This document shows, in pieces, positions 47,101 through 57,034 of a DNA stretch of 64,000 nucleotides. The position numbers and the translations under genes were made by a program. Within the stretch, counting starts at the first letter, position 1. Every line of letters begins with the position of its first letter. Source of the DNA: Marsupella aquatica. Lineage: Eukaryota > Marchantiophyta. The notes beneath the pieces were generated by a model that did not search any database, was not told the DNA's origin, and saw only the letters and a list, made by a program, of their open reading frames with translations. The stretch is from the NCBI GenBank assembly GCA_973895155.1, contig OZ316893.1, positions 20,088,001-20,152,000 of the forward strand, written 5' to 3'.

Positions 47101-48167
47101 GATGTACCCAATGTATGAGGAGAACATCCGGACACTGTACAAATAGACTTGCTGAGAAACTGCATCGGCACCCTCGCTTCATGGAGTGGCCTACAAATAT
47201 AAAGACGCGGTTTAGGGGATTCTGACAACACAGAATGTTCATGTTCAAATACACTGTTTGTGAGTCATGTTCAAATACCTTTGTCCTTCAATCAAAAAAG
47301 CAAATACATTGTCCTTCGTGTCCTGCCACACAATTTTTCAGAAATATTCCAAACCAGACTTGCAGAACGTGATGTGCATGGGGACATGGAGAAACATTTA
47401 CCTGTGATAGTTTTCTTTTTGAGGTAGACGCCCCCTTCTTTGCAGCTCAGGTTCTCTGGAACTTTGTTTCCTAGGACATCCTTCCAACGGCGCTTGTCTT
47501 CTGGGCCAAAGCAGCAATTGTACCAGGTGACCGTCTTCTGAAGAGGCCCGACTCCATTTATCTTATGCTCATGGGATTTGCGAACGGAGAATTGTGTATG
47601 GAAACCCTGTCTCATGTTTTCTCCCCAAATAAAGTCATTCAATCGGTTCTGAGGAATCCACGCAAAGTCTGCCCTTGCCCCAAACCATTGCAATTTTGTA
47701 GCATCGAATTCACCCAGGGGAGGATATTGAATTCTGTCACACTTATAATTCTCATGAAAGCACTTCTTCAGTTGCGGAATGGGCCGATCACAGTCACGAG
47801 ACTCACTCTTCGCTCCAGGCTTGACTTTCATTTCAGTCTCGATCGTTGGAGTGAATTGCTCACCTTGTTGATTTTCCTTGTCCCTTTCTACAAACTCTTT
47901 CTCCCGTTGTAAATTCTGCACATTGGACTCCAATGGTGGTTTTCGAATAGAGTTGTTCATTGCGTCCCGAAAAACCTGCATCCTCTCTTGCAGGTCTGCA
48001 AAAGTCAGCGGCCCTCTAGTGGAAGCTTGAGCTTGGACTTCAGCTGTCTTCGGCAATAAATCTTCGACCACAAGTGTGCTACGCCCCGTGCTTGAAGGAT
48101 CCACATATTTCTCGTTGTCATCCCTTCCCAGCTCATTAGGTGCCATATCAAGATCCTCAAACTCCAT
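44121..48167 (-). CDS. MULE transposase with zinc-binding N-terminus and SWIM finger
   Basis: Catalyses cut-and-paste of the element. Exons fitting in phase: 48167-47402, 47190-46598, 46486-46413, one ending 46265, 46164-46016, 45897-45365, and 45264 onward. The first ATG inside the TIR (MEFEDLDMAPNELG) was chosen. Exon 1-2 encodes a Cys/His cluster (WYNCCFG, GCRCSFSASLFVQCPD, HWVHREH) like the WRKY-GCM1/FLYWCH DNA-binding modules of MULEs. The MULE DDE core follows: GFDATFGTNH joined to FPFYTVVVFDKFQ, then NDVPWQPNCWMIDVVDEEQ, then FCTWHVRRAW. SWIM is CSCTCGFSVKGNACKH. The C-terminal part (45264-44121) is split over two overlapping frames near 44800. The join between 46413 and 46265 also changes frame, so a frameshift may disable this copy. 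Confidence 0.85.
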
Positions 48168-48246
48168 GGTATCCAGCAATTGCTCGTGCAAAGCACGAAC
48201 ACACACTTACAAATGCGTCGGATTTTGCTGCCACAGAGTGCGCGCC

Positions 48247-48607
48247 ATTGCGACCTCATGGCGATTTTGAAATCGTAGGGGAGGGCGTATGTTCGTGTTG
48301 TGCGGCGACGGGCCGGGGTGTTGTGTGGCGACGGGAAGTTGTGTAGCGACGGGGTGGAAGTCGCGACGGGAGGGAGGCGTGACGGGAAGGTGCAGGGCCC
48401 AGGGCCTTTAGGTTCAGGGTCGGGGCCCATGAGGCGCGGGCTTTAGGGCCTGGGATGAGCGGAAGTGCAGGGCCGGTGCAGGGGCGCCTTCAAGGGTGTC
48501 CCTGTTGGGGCAGGCGACGTGGCAGCCTAAACTGCCCGAAACCTCCTAATGCCATTAGCGTACGATTAGGGGCCATCAATGTGCATCGAGATTGAGTCTC
48601 GTGCTTA
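48247..48607 (-). repeat. MULE terminal inverted repeat, right
   Basis: Mirror copy of the left TIR, of equal length. The transposase start codon (48167) lies 80 bp inside it. Confidence 0.95.
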
Positions 48608-50446
48608 GCCTTCTCTCTTATGGTGCAATCAAAAGTTACTCTTGACAGGTCAGGGCTTAGTGTCTAAAGGCTTGACTCCTCTAGACCATCTAAATGGGGG
48701 ATAACTAAAGTTGGAGTTGAGGCTGGAAAACAGGGTGAGCATCAGAGGGCCTCAATGTCCTAGCTCATACTTGTATCATGAACATGCTATTTTTGCAACC
48801 TTTGAGACTTGAACCCAAAGTATTTTCCGAAGATATTACTTAGCTTTAATTTGGTTTTGTTAAGCAGAGATGACATTTACAATGACAAATCCATGATCAT
48901 CCAACGCACTAGAGGTGATACAAAGACATACATGATTCACCTCAACTGAGACTACGTCCATGGAAACACACGGGAACTTACTGAACTCTAGGTTCGTCGA
49001 CCATACCGAGTCTCTGCAATACAATTGAGATATAGCTAGAGTGAATACAAATTGTTATGGAGCTATATCATGACTAATCTAATAAGAAAAAATTGAATGT
49101 CACCCGAATGAACATATGATGGTCCAATTACTGGTCGGCATGAAAAAGTGAGCAATTTAGGAAGGTATGAAGACATGAGCAAAAGAAGGAAGGCATTAGG
49201 ACATGATGGTCCAAGTGATGGTCAGCATGGAAAATGGTGGGAAATGGTGTGCCAAGAAAGATGTGGCCCCACTGATGGTCACCATGGAAAATGGTGGGCA
49301 AGGAAAGGAAGCATGAGTTTGCATGGTTGGGGAGAAGAGGGGTTAGAGGTTCATGGTGGATGTGAGATTAGGAATGAGAGTGTGTAGGGGAGAAGGAAAA
49401 CAAAGTAAGATGTGAATGGTTGGAGGGGTAAGTGGAAACATCATAGTATTAATTCCATTTAGTTTTAGTAAAATTCCCCCAAAAAAACCTAGCATTAAGC
49501 ATTTGGACCCTGACTTCTCCCCTCACACGTTTCATTATCTACAAGAAATTACATAGTCAATTCGCCATGCCAGCCAGTTATCCACACGCCTGATCCTGCT
49601 CAAGACATTTGTACTGCCTGCTCTGGCTTAGTGCTTGCGACCCTGTCACATTGCGTAACCTTCTCAACCCTATGTTCAGTCTTGTTTTTACTGAATTTTA
49701 ACACGATTTGATTCTCAATTGAGCATGTTAAGATAAAAAACATATCCATATCTTTTCGTGTAGGACATATAGCCAAGTTGAGGACTCATCCGATCCAAGC
49801 TTAATTATAGATCCAAAATGGAAAATGCACTCAGTATTTTACGGAAACGCCCAAACAAAGTACAATGAAGGGAATTTTACTTCACAGGCTTTTGAGGATT
49901 CGAATTATTGCCAACGAACACAACTGCTAACTTCGTTGAAGTTCGGCTGAATTGAGTGAGCAGGACTTGGCAATCGGGAGTGTAACGGGTTTTGTCCAGC
50001 ACTTCAGATGATGAATTTGTGTCTTATTTACAGAAGCAACGCAAACACAGTCCATTTTTCGCGCTTTACCGGTGACAGCTTTTCCATCTGGTAACAACGA
50101 GTCCGGATGCCAACCAGTGGAATACTTCATTACAACAAATTGAACTCTCCGGAAACAAGTGTTCACCGAATATTACAATTTTATCAAAATACACTGGTCT
50201 GTGGTACGTACAGAAAACGCCCCAACTTCTCGGGGGAATTTCTCGTCAACTATGCACAGGTAATATCTATCTGTTCATTCCTGCTAAAAATCTGGTCCAT
50301 GTTAAACACTCAACCGCGACCGCGCAATTAAGAATGGAAGGAACAGTTCGATATCCCGTCTCTAACTTGTGATTGGTTATCCACTAAAGATAAACATCAC
50401 GCTGTTGCTAGCACAATTTTGTGTTCCACCTTCTGAGGTGCGATAA
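48608..50446. other. Spacer between the MULE and the LTPG gene
   Basis: Contains a degraded Copia LTR (48857-49085, separate entry) and a short internal repeat (GATGGTC..CATGGAAAATGGTGGG) at about 49204-49300. CAATCAAAAG at about 48626-48635 matches the copy left of the MULE. No gene recognised; part of the right end should be LTPG 3' UTR. Confidence 0.5.
48857..49085 (-). repeat. Degraded solo LTR related to the Copia LTR
   Basis: Collinear with the 21064-21408 LTR at about 65-70% by eye. Matching blocks include CATGATCATCCAACGCAC, GATTCACCTC...TGAG.CTACGTCCA, GGAAACACACGGGA, ACTCTAGG, GACCATACC and ATGACTAATCTAA. No partner LTR or coding sequence is adjacent, so it is a solo LTR or remnant of an older relative. 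Confidence 0.65.
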
Positions 50447-52354
50447 TCAACACATGAAACCCCTACATATAGCGCTTGCCGCTAAGATAATCCCCAAGTA
50501 AGTGAAGATCACAGCTCTCAGATTTGTCGAAGCCCTTAGCTTGTATGCACCACTGGTATCTCCCGTTGCAGGAGCTGTCATGGCTGCCAAAACAATTTAA
50601 CACCTAAGTCAGCGAGGTACACACATTACTTAAAGACAGAAAGTTGTCACGGGAACAGTTGAAATAAAGTAGAATGCGACAGCAAGATGAGTTCGAGTCA
50701 GCGAGTTTCAAAACTTCGCCTCCATGAAGTCGCGGGAACAGTTCAAGTCAGTCAATGCTACAGCAAGAAGAGTACAACGAGTGAGTTCAAAAGCTTGGCT
50801 TGAACAGACAGCCCTACAATGCTCTATGTAGCGGGTGTGCCTATGGAGTGCACACCCGCGAACTACTACATCAACGTAGTGATAGTTTCGATGATGTCTC
50901 AAGAGCTATTCCTACAAACATTGCGACTTGCGACACCTTGTAAAGGCTTCGCCGCAATAGACACCGCGAATTGGATACTACAGCACTGTTCCGAGACTAC
51001 CGCGTACAGAGGAAAAACCCATTAGCATTAAGGACAGGGGACCACATGCAACCACCGCAGAGTCCAATTGCTTTTGCTAGTTGAAGTGCAAAGTACCATA
51101 ACAGTAAGTTGGTTTCTATCTACTTAACAGCTCGACCTGAACAGCACTGAGAAGGCCAAGTATTGTTTACCTGGGCCTGATGTAGGGGTTTCTCCAAGTA
51201 GAGCTGCAAAATTGGCATACAAGTCAGACAGCTCAGTTCCGAACCTTATGGAGAAACACTGCAGTATAAGTCCCAAGCCGAATGTCACAAAAGTTACACA
51301 AATGAGCTAGTCTACGGGAACAATGCATTCAAGTGTACAGACGTGCTTGTGTACTAAGGCTTGAAGCCTACCAAATACGAAGATGAGATGTAGAAGCACA
51401 TCAAGCTCTTCAAGACATTAAAAGAAGGTCAGCGTTATCAGTTCGACAAAATTTACGGAAGGACCGAGTGGATCAGAGAGAAGCAACCAGGGTACGCCCG
51501 GGATGTTTGATACGTTCTCACGTGTGACGCCCCTTCCAAAGGAGAGACAATGACAATTTCGAAGCTGTTCAGAAAGAGTTCCTAGCTAACAGCCAGCCTC
51601 ACTAAAGCGTAGTAAACTATCACACTATCACGTCAGTATGGTATGTGCGCAACGTGTACTAAAAACTGGCTTCTGTAAGTTAGGACTTAAAGAACGAGAG
51701 TACCACAGAAACCTTCTATTAGATGAAACATGGAGAATGAGGCAGCCTGATCTAAAGCAACACTATCGACATTACGTAGTATTTTACATGCGGCGCGGAC
51801 CGGGGGGCCGGAGGACAGTAACAATCCCCAAAATTAGACACCATCGTCGAAAAAAGTTTCAATGAAATGTCAAAGCAGCGAACTTAATGCAGGGACGATT
51901 TGGTTTTGACATTGCAAAGAAGCACGCGTGCCAAAAACCTTTCCTTTGTCTTTCTTGCCTGCAGTCTGCACAACATCTTGACATCATCATAGCGAGATCG
52001 ATATATGTTACCTGGACAGTTGGCTACACTAGCACCCTGTATTTTGCAGAGGGTCGGCAATTGCCCCGCGAGGTTGAGATTGTAATTTGGGATGATTTGG
52101 GTGGTGCTGTCGTTCATGGCGAGCACACACAGGCATTTCGCATCGGTCTGGTGTATATTGAGCACGCCAGTGCAGCAATCGGTACTAGGCGATGAACTTA
52201 TCCCTGTAACAAACTTGACGCAGCCTTGCAGTGGGACCAGCGCACTCCTGCAATCCGGGAGAGGAGGAGCAGCTTCCACCGTAAAACTCCATCCTACCAC
52301 CGCGGTAAACCAGACGCAAAGAACAGTCGCCACAACTCTGCTGATCCCCGCCAT
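50447..52354 (-). CDS. GPI-anchored non-specific lipid transfer protein (LTPG type), 3 exons
   Basis: Binds and moves lipids at the outer plasma membrane and cell wall, typically in cuticle or suberin deposition. Exons are 52354-52012, 51203-51171 and 50583-50447; phase 1 at both introns; 170 aa. The ATG at 52354 (MAGISRVVATVLCVW) gives a clean signal peptide; an upstream in-frame extension adds an unlikely polar leader. The 8-cysteine motif is complete: DC, GC, DCC, KCLC, LC, NC. The tiny 33-nt exon 2 (ALLGETPTSGP) and the position of both introns are typical of plant LTPGs. Exon 3 ends with a Ser/Gly/Ala omega-site region (TGDTSGAYK) followed by a hydrophobic tail (VIFTYLGIILAASAI), a GPI-anchor signal. 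Exon 1 and the promoter lie between 46-bp inverted repeats. Confidence 0.93.
51618..51663 (+). repeat. 46-bp inverted repeat, left arm (LTPG intron 1)
   Basis: TATCACACTATCACGTCAGT...AACGTGTACTAAA is the reverse complement of 52671-52716 with two mismatches. It lies in LTPG intron 1. Confidence 0.85.
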
Positions 52355-52509
52355 TGCTCTACACGGATTCGATTGAAGTCCCCGGTTGGACAGAACCACA
52401 ACAATGAGTGAGTGACATGACCTACAATGTCGATTTCAAAGTTCCACCAGCACGGGACGGACTAGACGAGAACTATCACGCGTGATCGATATCGATCGAT
52501 CACACTCAG

Positions 52510-52537
52510 CACGTGGGGTTCACACGACGAATTTATA
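52510..52537 (-). promoter_or_regulatory. Candidate LTPG core promoter: TATA-like box and G-box
   Basis: The minus strand reads TATAAAT at 52537-52531, about 180 bp before the ATG, and CACGTG (G-box core) at 52515-52510. A near-palindrome GTGATCGATATCGATCGATCAC lies at about 52481-52503. Spacing fits a TATA box with a 5' UTR of about 150 nt. Prediction only. Confidence 0.4.
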
Positions 52538-52670
52538 CCAATTTAAACTCAAGTGCTGAGCTACTGTAACCATTGGTGACAGGCGACTGTAGCAGGCACA
52601 AAATGATAATGTGAGCGCAAGTCGGGATTATCACCGTCGGATGAAATAACTGTACCAGCTTACACCTGCA

Positions 52671-52716
52671 ATTTAGTACACGTTACGCACGTACCATACT
52701 GACGTGATAGTGTGAT
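52671..52716 (-). repeat. 46-bp inverted repeat, right arm (upstream of LTPG)
   Basis: Mirror of 51618-51663 (44/46 identical), about 320 bp upstream of the LTPG start codon. Flanking bases outside the two arms show no matching target duplication. Confidence 0.85.
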
Positions 52717-55700
52717 ACCTCAGACGGCAGCCGGGCAGCGAGGTAATTGTACTCGCTGTCAATGCAGTTGCCATACACGGGCGCGTACCGTATTCTTAGA
52801 CCTTCCCAAATGAAGCCAGTAACGTTCCCCACAAAGAAACACTTCTGTAAGACACATTTACACAGTCTGTACACGCGTTGCCGGAGGTCACACAAGATAT
52901 TGCGAAATTTACGTTACGACACCGAAGTACCAAATCTCTTGTAAACTGTCTGTACACGCATTGTAGCAAGTCACAAGGTACTGCGACATTTACGCTACGA
53001 GCCGTAACTACCAAATATGCATTCAAAGCGAAGCATTGTAGCGAGTCACAAGGTACAGTACTGCAATTTTCAGTTTATGACACAGAAGTACCAAATGTGC
53101 GTTCAAGGTGGTAGGTATGCATTTAAGACCAAATATCACCGTCACCTGACACGGCCTTCTTTCATGATATGACCGGGTCTAATTACCGTTGCGGCGTAAG
53201 CTTCTCGCACATTATTATTGAAAATCTATGTACTTGAGACAAGATTTTAAGTAATATTTGCGAAGGAAAGAAGGTTGGAAAAACAGATTCAATGCATAAT
53301 TTAGTAATAAATATTTTGAGCATTTTGATGTCAGTGCTTACATTTTTTAAAAGTAAAAACTGAATTGTGGAGTAATTATTTCGGCCGCTGCTCTATCCTT
53401 TGGAAAGGTTAATTTATTAAGGTTTGGCTTATTGTATGCGCCGCTCGGACCTGACAGTCCTTATGGTGGACATGCGGTCAATCCCAAGTTCCCAACGGGT
53501 CTTGAAGTCTTCAGTCACTCACTTTTGAGGACATTCATCATAAAATAGTTGTACGTTTAGAGCACATTCATCATAAATATAGTTGTACGTTTAGAGCACA
53601 TTCATCATAAATATAGTTGTACGTTTAGAGCACATTCAACAAATATCAAATAGACTTGTTCGTGCATGATGTGTCAAATCGTGATGAACATGTAGACTAT
53701 TATTTAGGCATGGATCTTGGCCTCTTGGGTGCCCAGTTGAACTACTTAAGATTCAAAAAGGGACTTCAAATACCAAAAGGGCTTTTTGATGTTTTTGTCT
53801 CTAATAAGTAGGAGGCAGTTCCGCTAGAGGAACGAGACACCTATTTGTGATCAGCCTTTGTTTCACCCATTTTTCCTTCCTCCTATATTTTGGGCCAAAC
53901 AGTAATGATCACCCTTTGTTTTACCGATTCTTTCATGCACAACTCTAATAACAAGCTATATTATTACTTTCACAATTCCTCCCTTTTATGTCTCATGATC
54001 GACAAGTCTGACTCTGTCGTCTTCTGTTACTCTCTCACAGACGAGCTCCTCGATCTTCTCGAGATATTCTGACGTAGATTCAATCAGATGCCCTCTCCAG
54101 TAATCAAGTCCGACATTGGAAGTTTTCCCTGCCTCAATCTGGCTGCACCAGTGGAGTTCCATTTTGAGCAATTGCACTCAGGCCTGTTTCACTGACGTGC
54201 AGACTGGCAGACGTCTCCCTGTAGCGTCCAGTGTGATCGACAAAAGCTTCACATGCAGTGCCTCGTATTTCTTTCTGTAACTGCGCCACCGCAAAATTAA
54301 GGGACTGGATTGTGAAGGAGTTGTGTGCCGCTCTCATTGGGGCGACGAGACAAAGCTTTGTTGCGTTAAATAATCTCGATCTAATAGCACACATGCAGCT
54401 CAACACGAGTTGTGTGACGAACAAACTGATGGGTGATAGATCTGTCATCATGATAAGCCAGGCATGCAGATTGTTCATGATAGAAGGGTGAGCCAAACTA
54501 AATCAAACTAACTTGCAGTCTATCTGATTAAAGGGGGCTTTACACAGGTCCATTTACATGTGCAGGTCAGTTTACAATAGTGGTACCTTGGTTAGAAGTT
54601 TAGGATTTAGGGTTCTGATGCAAGGAGTTTACCCAACGACCAAATTTTCTGCGTGTAGTTTTCCCATATTTTGTTGACACCCAGATTAGCACAATGCCAA
54701 AGGGCAAAATCGTTGATCAGATAGACAGGGTCTCACTGGCAAAACAGGTTAATGAAGGGGGGGAAGGGGGGGAAGGGTAGAAAGGGAAAAGGGCCCAATA
54801 AAGCCAAACACCCAGTCAACACATCTATCCGCCACACCAACAACCCAAAAAATATTATTTTCGGAGCATTTAGCCACATCCGATTTTTTCAGGCTAACAC
54901 ATCACGAGTTGATGTTTTCCCAAATTCAACAACTGGCCAACATATTTTGGGAGGCAGACTGTTTGAAACGTTCATTGAATGAGCAGGGTGCCAAAATCTA
55001 GGCGCCAACTTATGTACATCTGTGTTAGTCAGACTGCCCCTAGCATAACAAGTGCATTTTAATATTGTACTTGCCGAATGAGACGAGAGCAAGAGGTCCT
55101 TTCAAACCATGCCAAACTTTGCCAGAACTTCACTGTCCAACAAGCATTTTTGGGGCCCGCTCTAGTCCATGTAAGGTTAGGAGATTTTTGTAGCTCTCAA
55201 TTTCTTGCTTGTAAAGACAAGTGGATAGGTCACTTCATATGGACGTTTGCGATGATTGAAATCTCCAATCAGAATTTTAGAAGTGACTGGTCATTAGTTA
55301 TCTGGTAGTTCACGCAAAGCTCCCCTAAAGTAGAGTGACCTGACTAATTTTGAGTAAAGTTTGCTGTTGGGGGAGACGACATGATTGTCCGTGCATTTCA
55401 TTCATAATGAGGACGGGCTATGGGGCAGAATCTTCCAACCTTAGTGCGAACTGAGATCCAAACTTTAAAGTCCTTTAGTCACTCATAAGTACTTACAGGA
55501 GCTGTTTGGGTTCCTATGCAATGAGAGCCTCAATGATTGTGTGTAAGATTAAGCCTTCACTCACTTCACTGGAGTGCGAGGTATTGTATACACACGTATT
55601 TTGATAGCGAGGACAGTATTGTTAGCATTCACTAGTGATTTTAATTTCCTCTTTTTTGCTGATTTGCGACGAAAGGTAATCTCGAGGCTCGGGTACACAC

Positions 55701-55740
55701 CTGCCCGCGCCTACTGCCCGCCTTCAACATATTTTTTTGA
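52717..55740. other. LTPG upstream region: tandem repeats and an unassigned open frame
   Basis: Three degenerate tandem units of about 80 bp (GCATTGTAGC.AGTCACAAGGTACTGC...TACCAAAT.TGC.TTCAAA) span about 52850-53110. From 53531 to 53631 three near-identical 33-34 bp units (ACATTCATCATAAATATAGT...TTTAGAGC) follow. Minus-strand open frames 54496-54134 and 54177-53986 overlap in different frames; their codon composition looks protein-like (ACEAFVDHTGRYRETSASLH; DYWRGHLIESTSEYLEKIEE). They may be two parts of one decayed gene, but I recognise no family. Confidence 0.45.
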
Positions 55741-55880
55741 ATGTGAATAGCATGAATGATCCCCACTTTTTGGGTGGGGTGAATGTTAAAATGCATTATT
55801 TGACCCGACAGGTTTCGAACCCGGGACCTCCTGATCCCTAACTGAGGTGTGCTACCATTGAGTCTCTCCACAATTCGTGA
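55741..55880 (-). repeat. tRNA-derived SINE-like element, copy B
   Basis: On the minus strand a box-A-like ACTCAATGGTAGCAC (about 55863-55848) is followed by a perfect box B GGGTTCGAAACC (55822-55811) and a tail with CCCCACCCAAAAAGTGGGG, a hairpin shared with the other copies. No tRNA cloverleaf can be completed, so it is a SINE rather than a functional tRNA gene. Confidence 0.65.
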
Positions 55881-57034
55881 CAACATTCTTTCACTCTAGG
55901 TATTTATCCTAAAATCAAACGCAATACATACGGGTAGCGGGCAGCACTAACGAGGTAATCAATGCGGATTAGCATTAATTATCCTCGAGATTGAGTTTCG
56001 TCCTTAATTTTTGCTGCCTCATATATATTTAGTGTTATTTTAAGACCCCAAATTATGACTAGTCCCCAAAATGGATGATACCAATCACGTTGTAGAGAGG
56101 GTCATGTGAATAAAAACATTGCTTGTGCAAGGAATTCTTTTACTGTTCCTCGCATGCTACAATGACCCTTCTCCAAACATGAATGACCAGGCTTTTGAGC
56201 CCAAGGGTCTTTCATAGCACAACACCTTTCATATTTTGTAATGAAGGGTAATTTAAAGACATTGAATCTATCTGAATGAGGTGAAATTTAGACATTTATT
56301 TAAAAGAGGGTCAAATTACAATGGGATCAAAGAATTCAATATAAACCTTTGGATTTTGTGCCAACTTACATTGTTCACTTATCAGAACTATTGTGGATGA
56401 AAGTCCTTCTTAAGCAATTCATCCACAATAGTTCCACGATAGTTAACATCAGTACGCCACTGATTCTTATGGCTCCACCACTGAACTCGGGGAACCTGTA
56501 GAATCCTACCTTTTGGTGAAATTCCAATTTTTTTTGGATGACAAAAAATGAACTCTATTTGAACTTAAAATTGTTTTGTTTGATCTCTCAACTTCAAACA
56601 ACCTCTTAGTTGACAAAATTAATTGGATCTTCACCACTTAAATATTATTCTCAGAAGTCCTTTTTCACAAATTTCAATCGACAATGTGGACCATTTCTAT
56701 AGAACACAATGCCGGACCAAGCAAGCAGTGAAACAATTTTCTACATCCAATTTTTGCTAAGGCACTTGAATCTGAATGCAACTTCTGGATGACTAAAACT
56801 TGGCACATAAATAGTGATTGACCCAATCCAAACTCTAATACTAAGAAAACTCTCAAAATTCAATAATTTAAGTCATTATTGGTCAAGAAATTACATTTTG
56901 CCTGAAAGGAAGAAAATTACATAGTGAATTTGTAACCACAACTTTAAACATGGTTAGTCATTCTTAACCTGCATAGGTCAGAACCTAAACATGGTTAGTG
57001 GCAACAATATATATAGTGAGGGCCGACCCCCAAG
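55881..57034. other. AT-rich spacer without recognised content
   Basis: No gene, RNA or repeat structure recognised. Short open frames only. Confidence 0.4.

Larger units (their letters stand above)
38565..48607. mobile_element. Mutator-like (MULE) DNA transposon, about 10 kb, with convergent genes
   Basis: Bounded by 361-bp terminal inverted repeats (38565-38925 and 48247-48607) with about seven mismatches. The minus strand carries a MULE transposase with a SWIM finger (48167-44121). The plus strand carries two or three accessory open frames (39078-43498). The two transcription units converge near 44.0 kb and each starts just inside a TIR, the layout of maize MuDR (mudrA/mudrB). High TIR identity implies recent activity. 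No clear 8-11 bp duplication abuts the TIRs; a 10-bp direct repeat CAATCAAAAG lies 15-18 bp outside both ends. Confidence 0.9.

Noticed and set aside
53531-53631. Regularly spaced 34-bp units suggesting a CRISPR array
   Set aside because: The units are contiguous with no spacers, there are only three, and the DNA is plant nuclear.
55801-55865. Possible functional tRNA gene on the minus strand
   Set aside because: Box B is perfect, but acceptor and anticodon arms cannot be paired and the sequence runs into a SINE-type tail shared with other loci.
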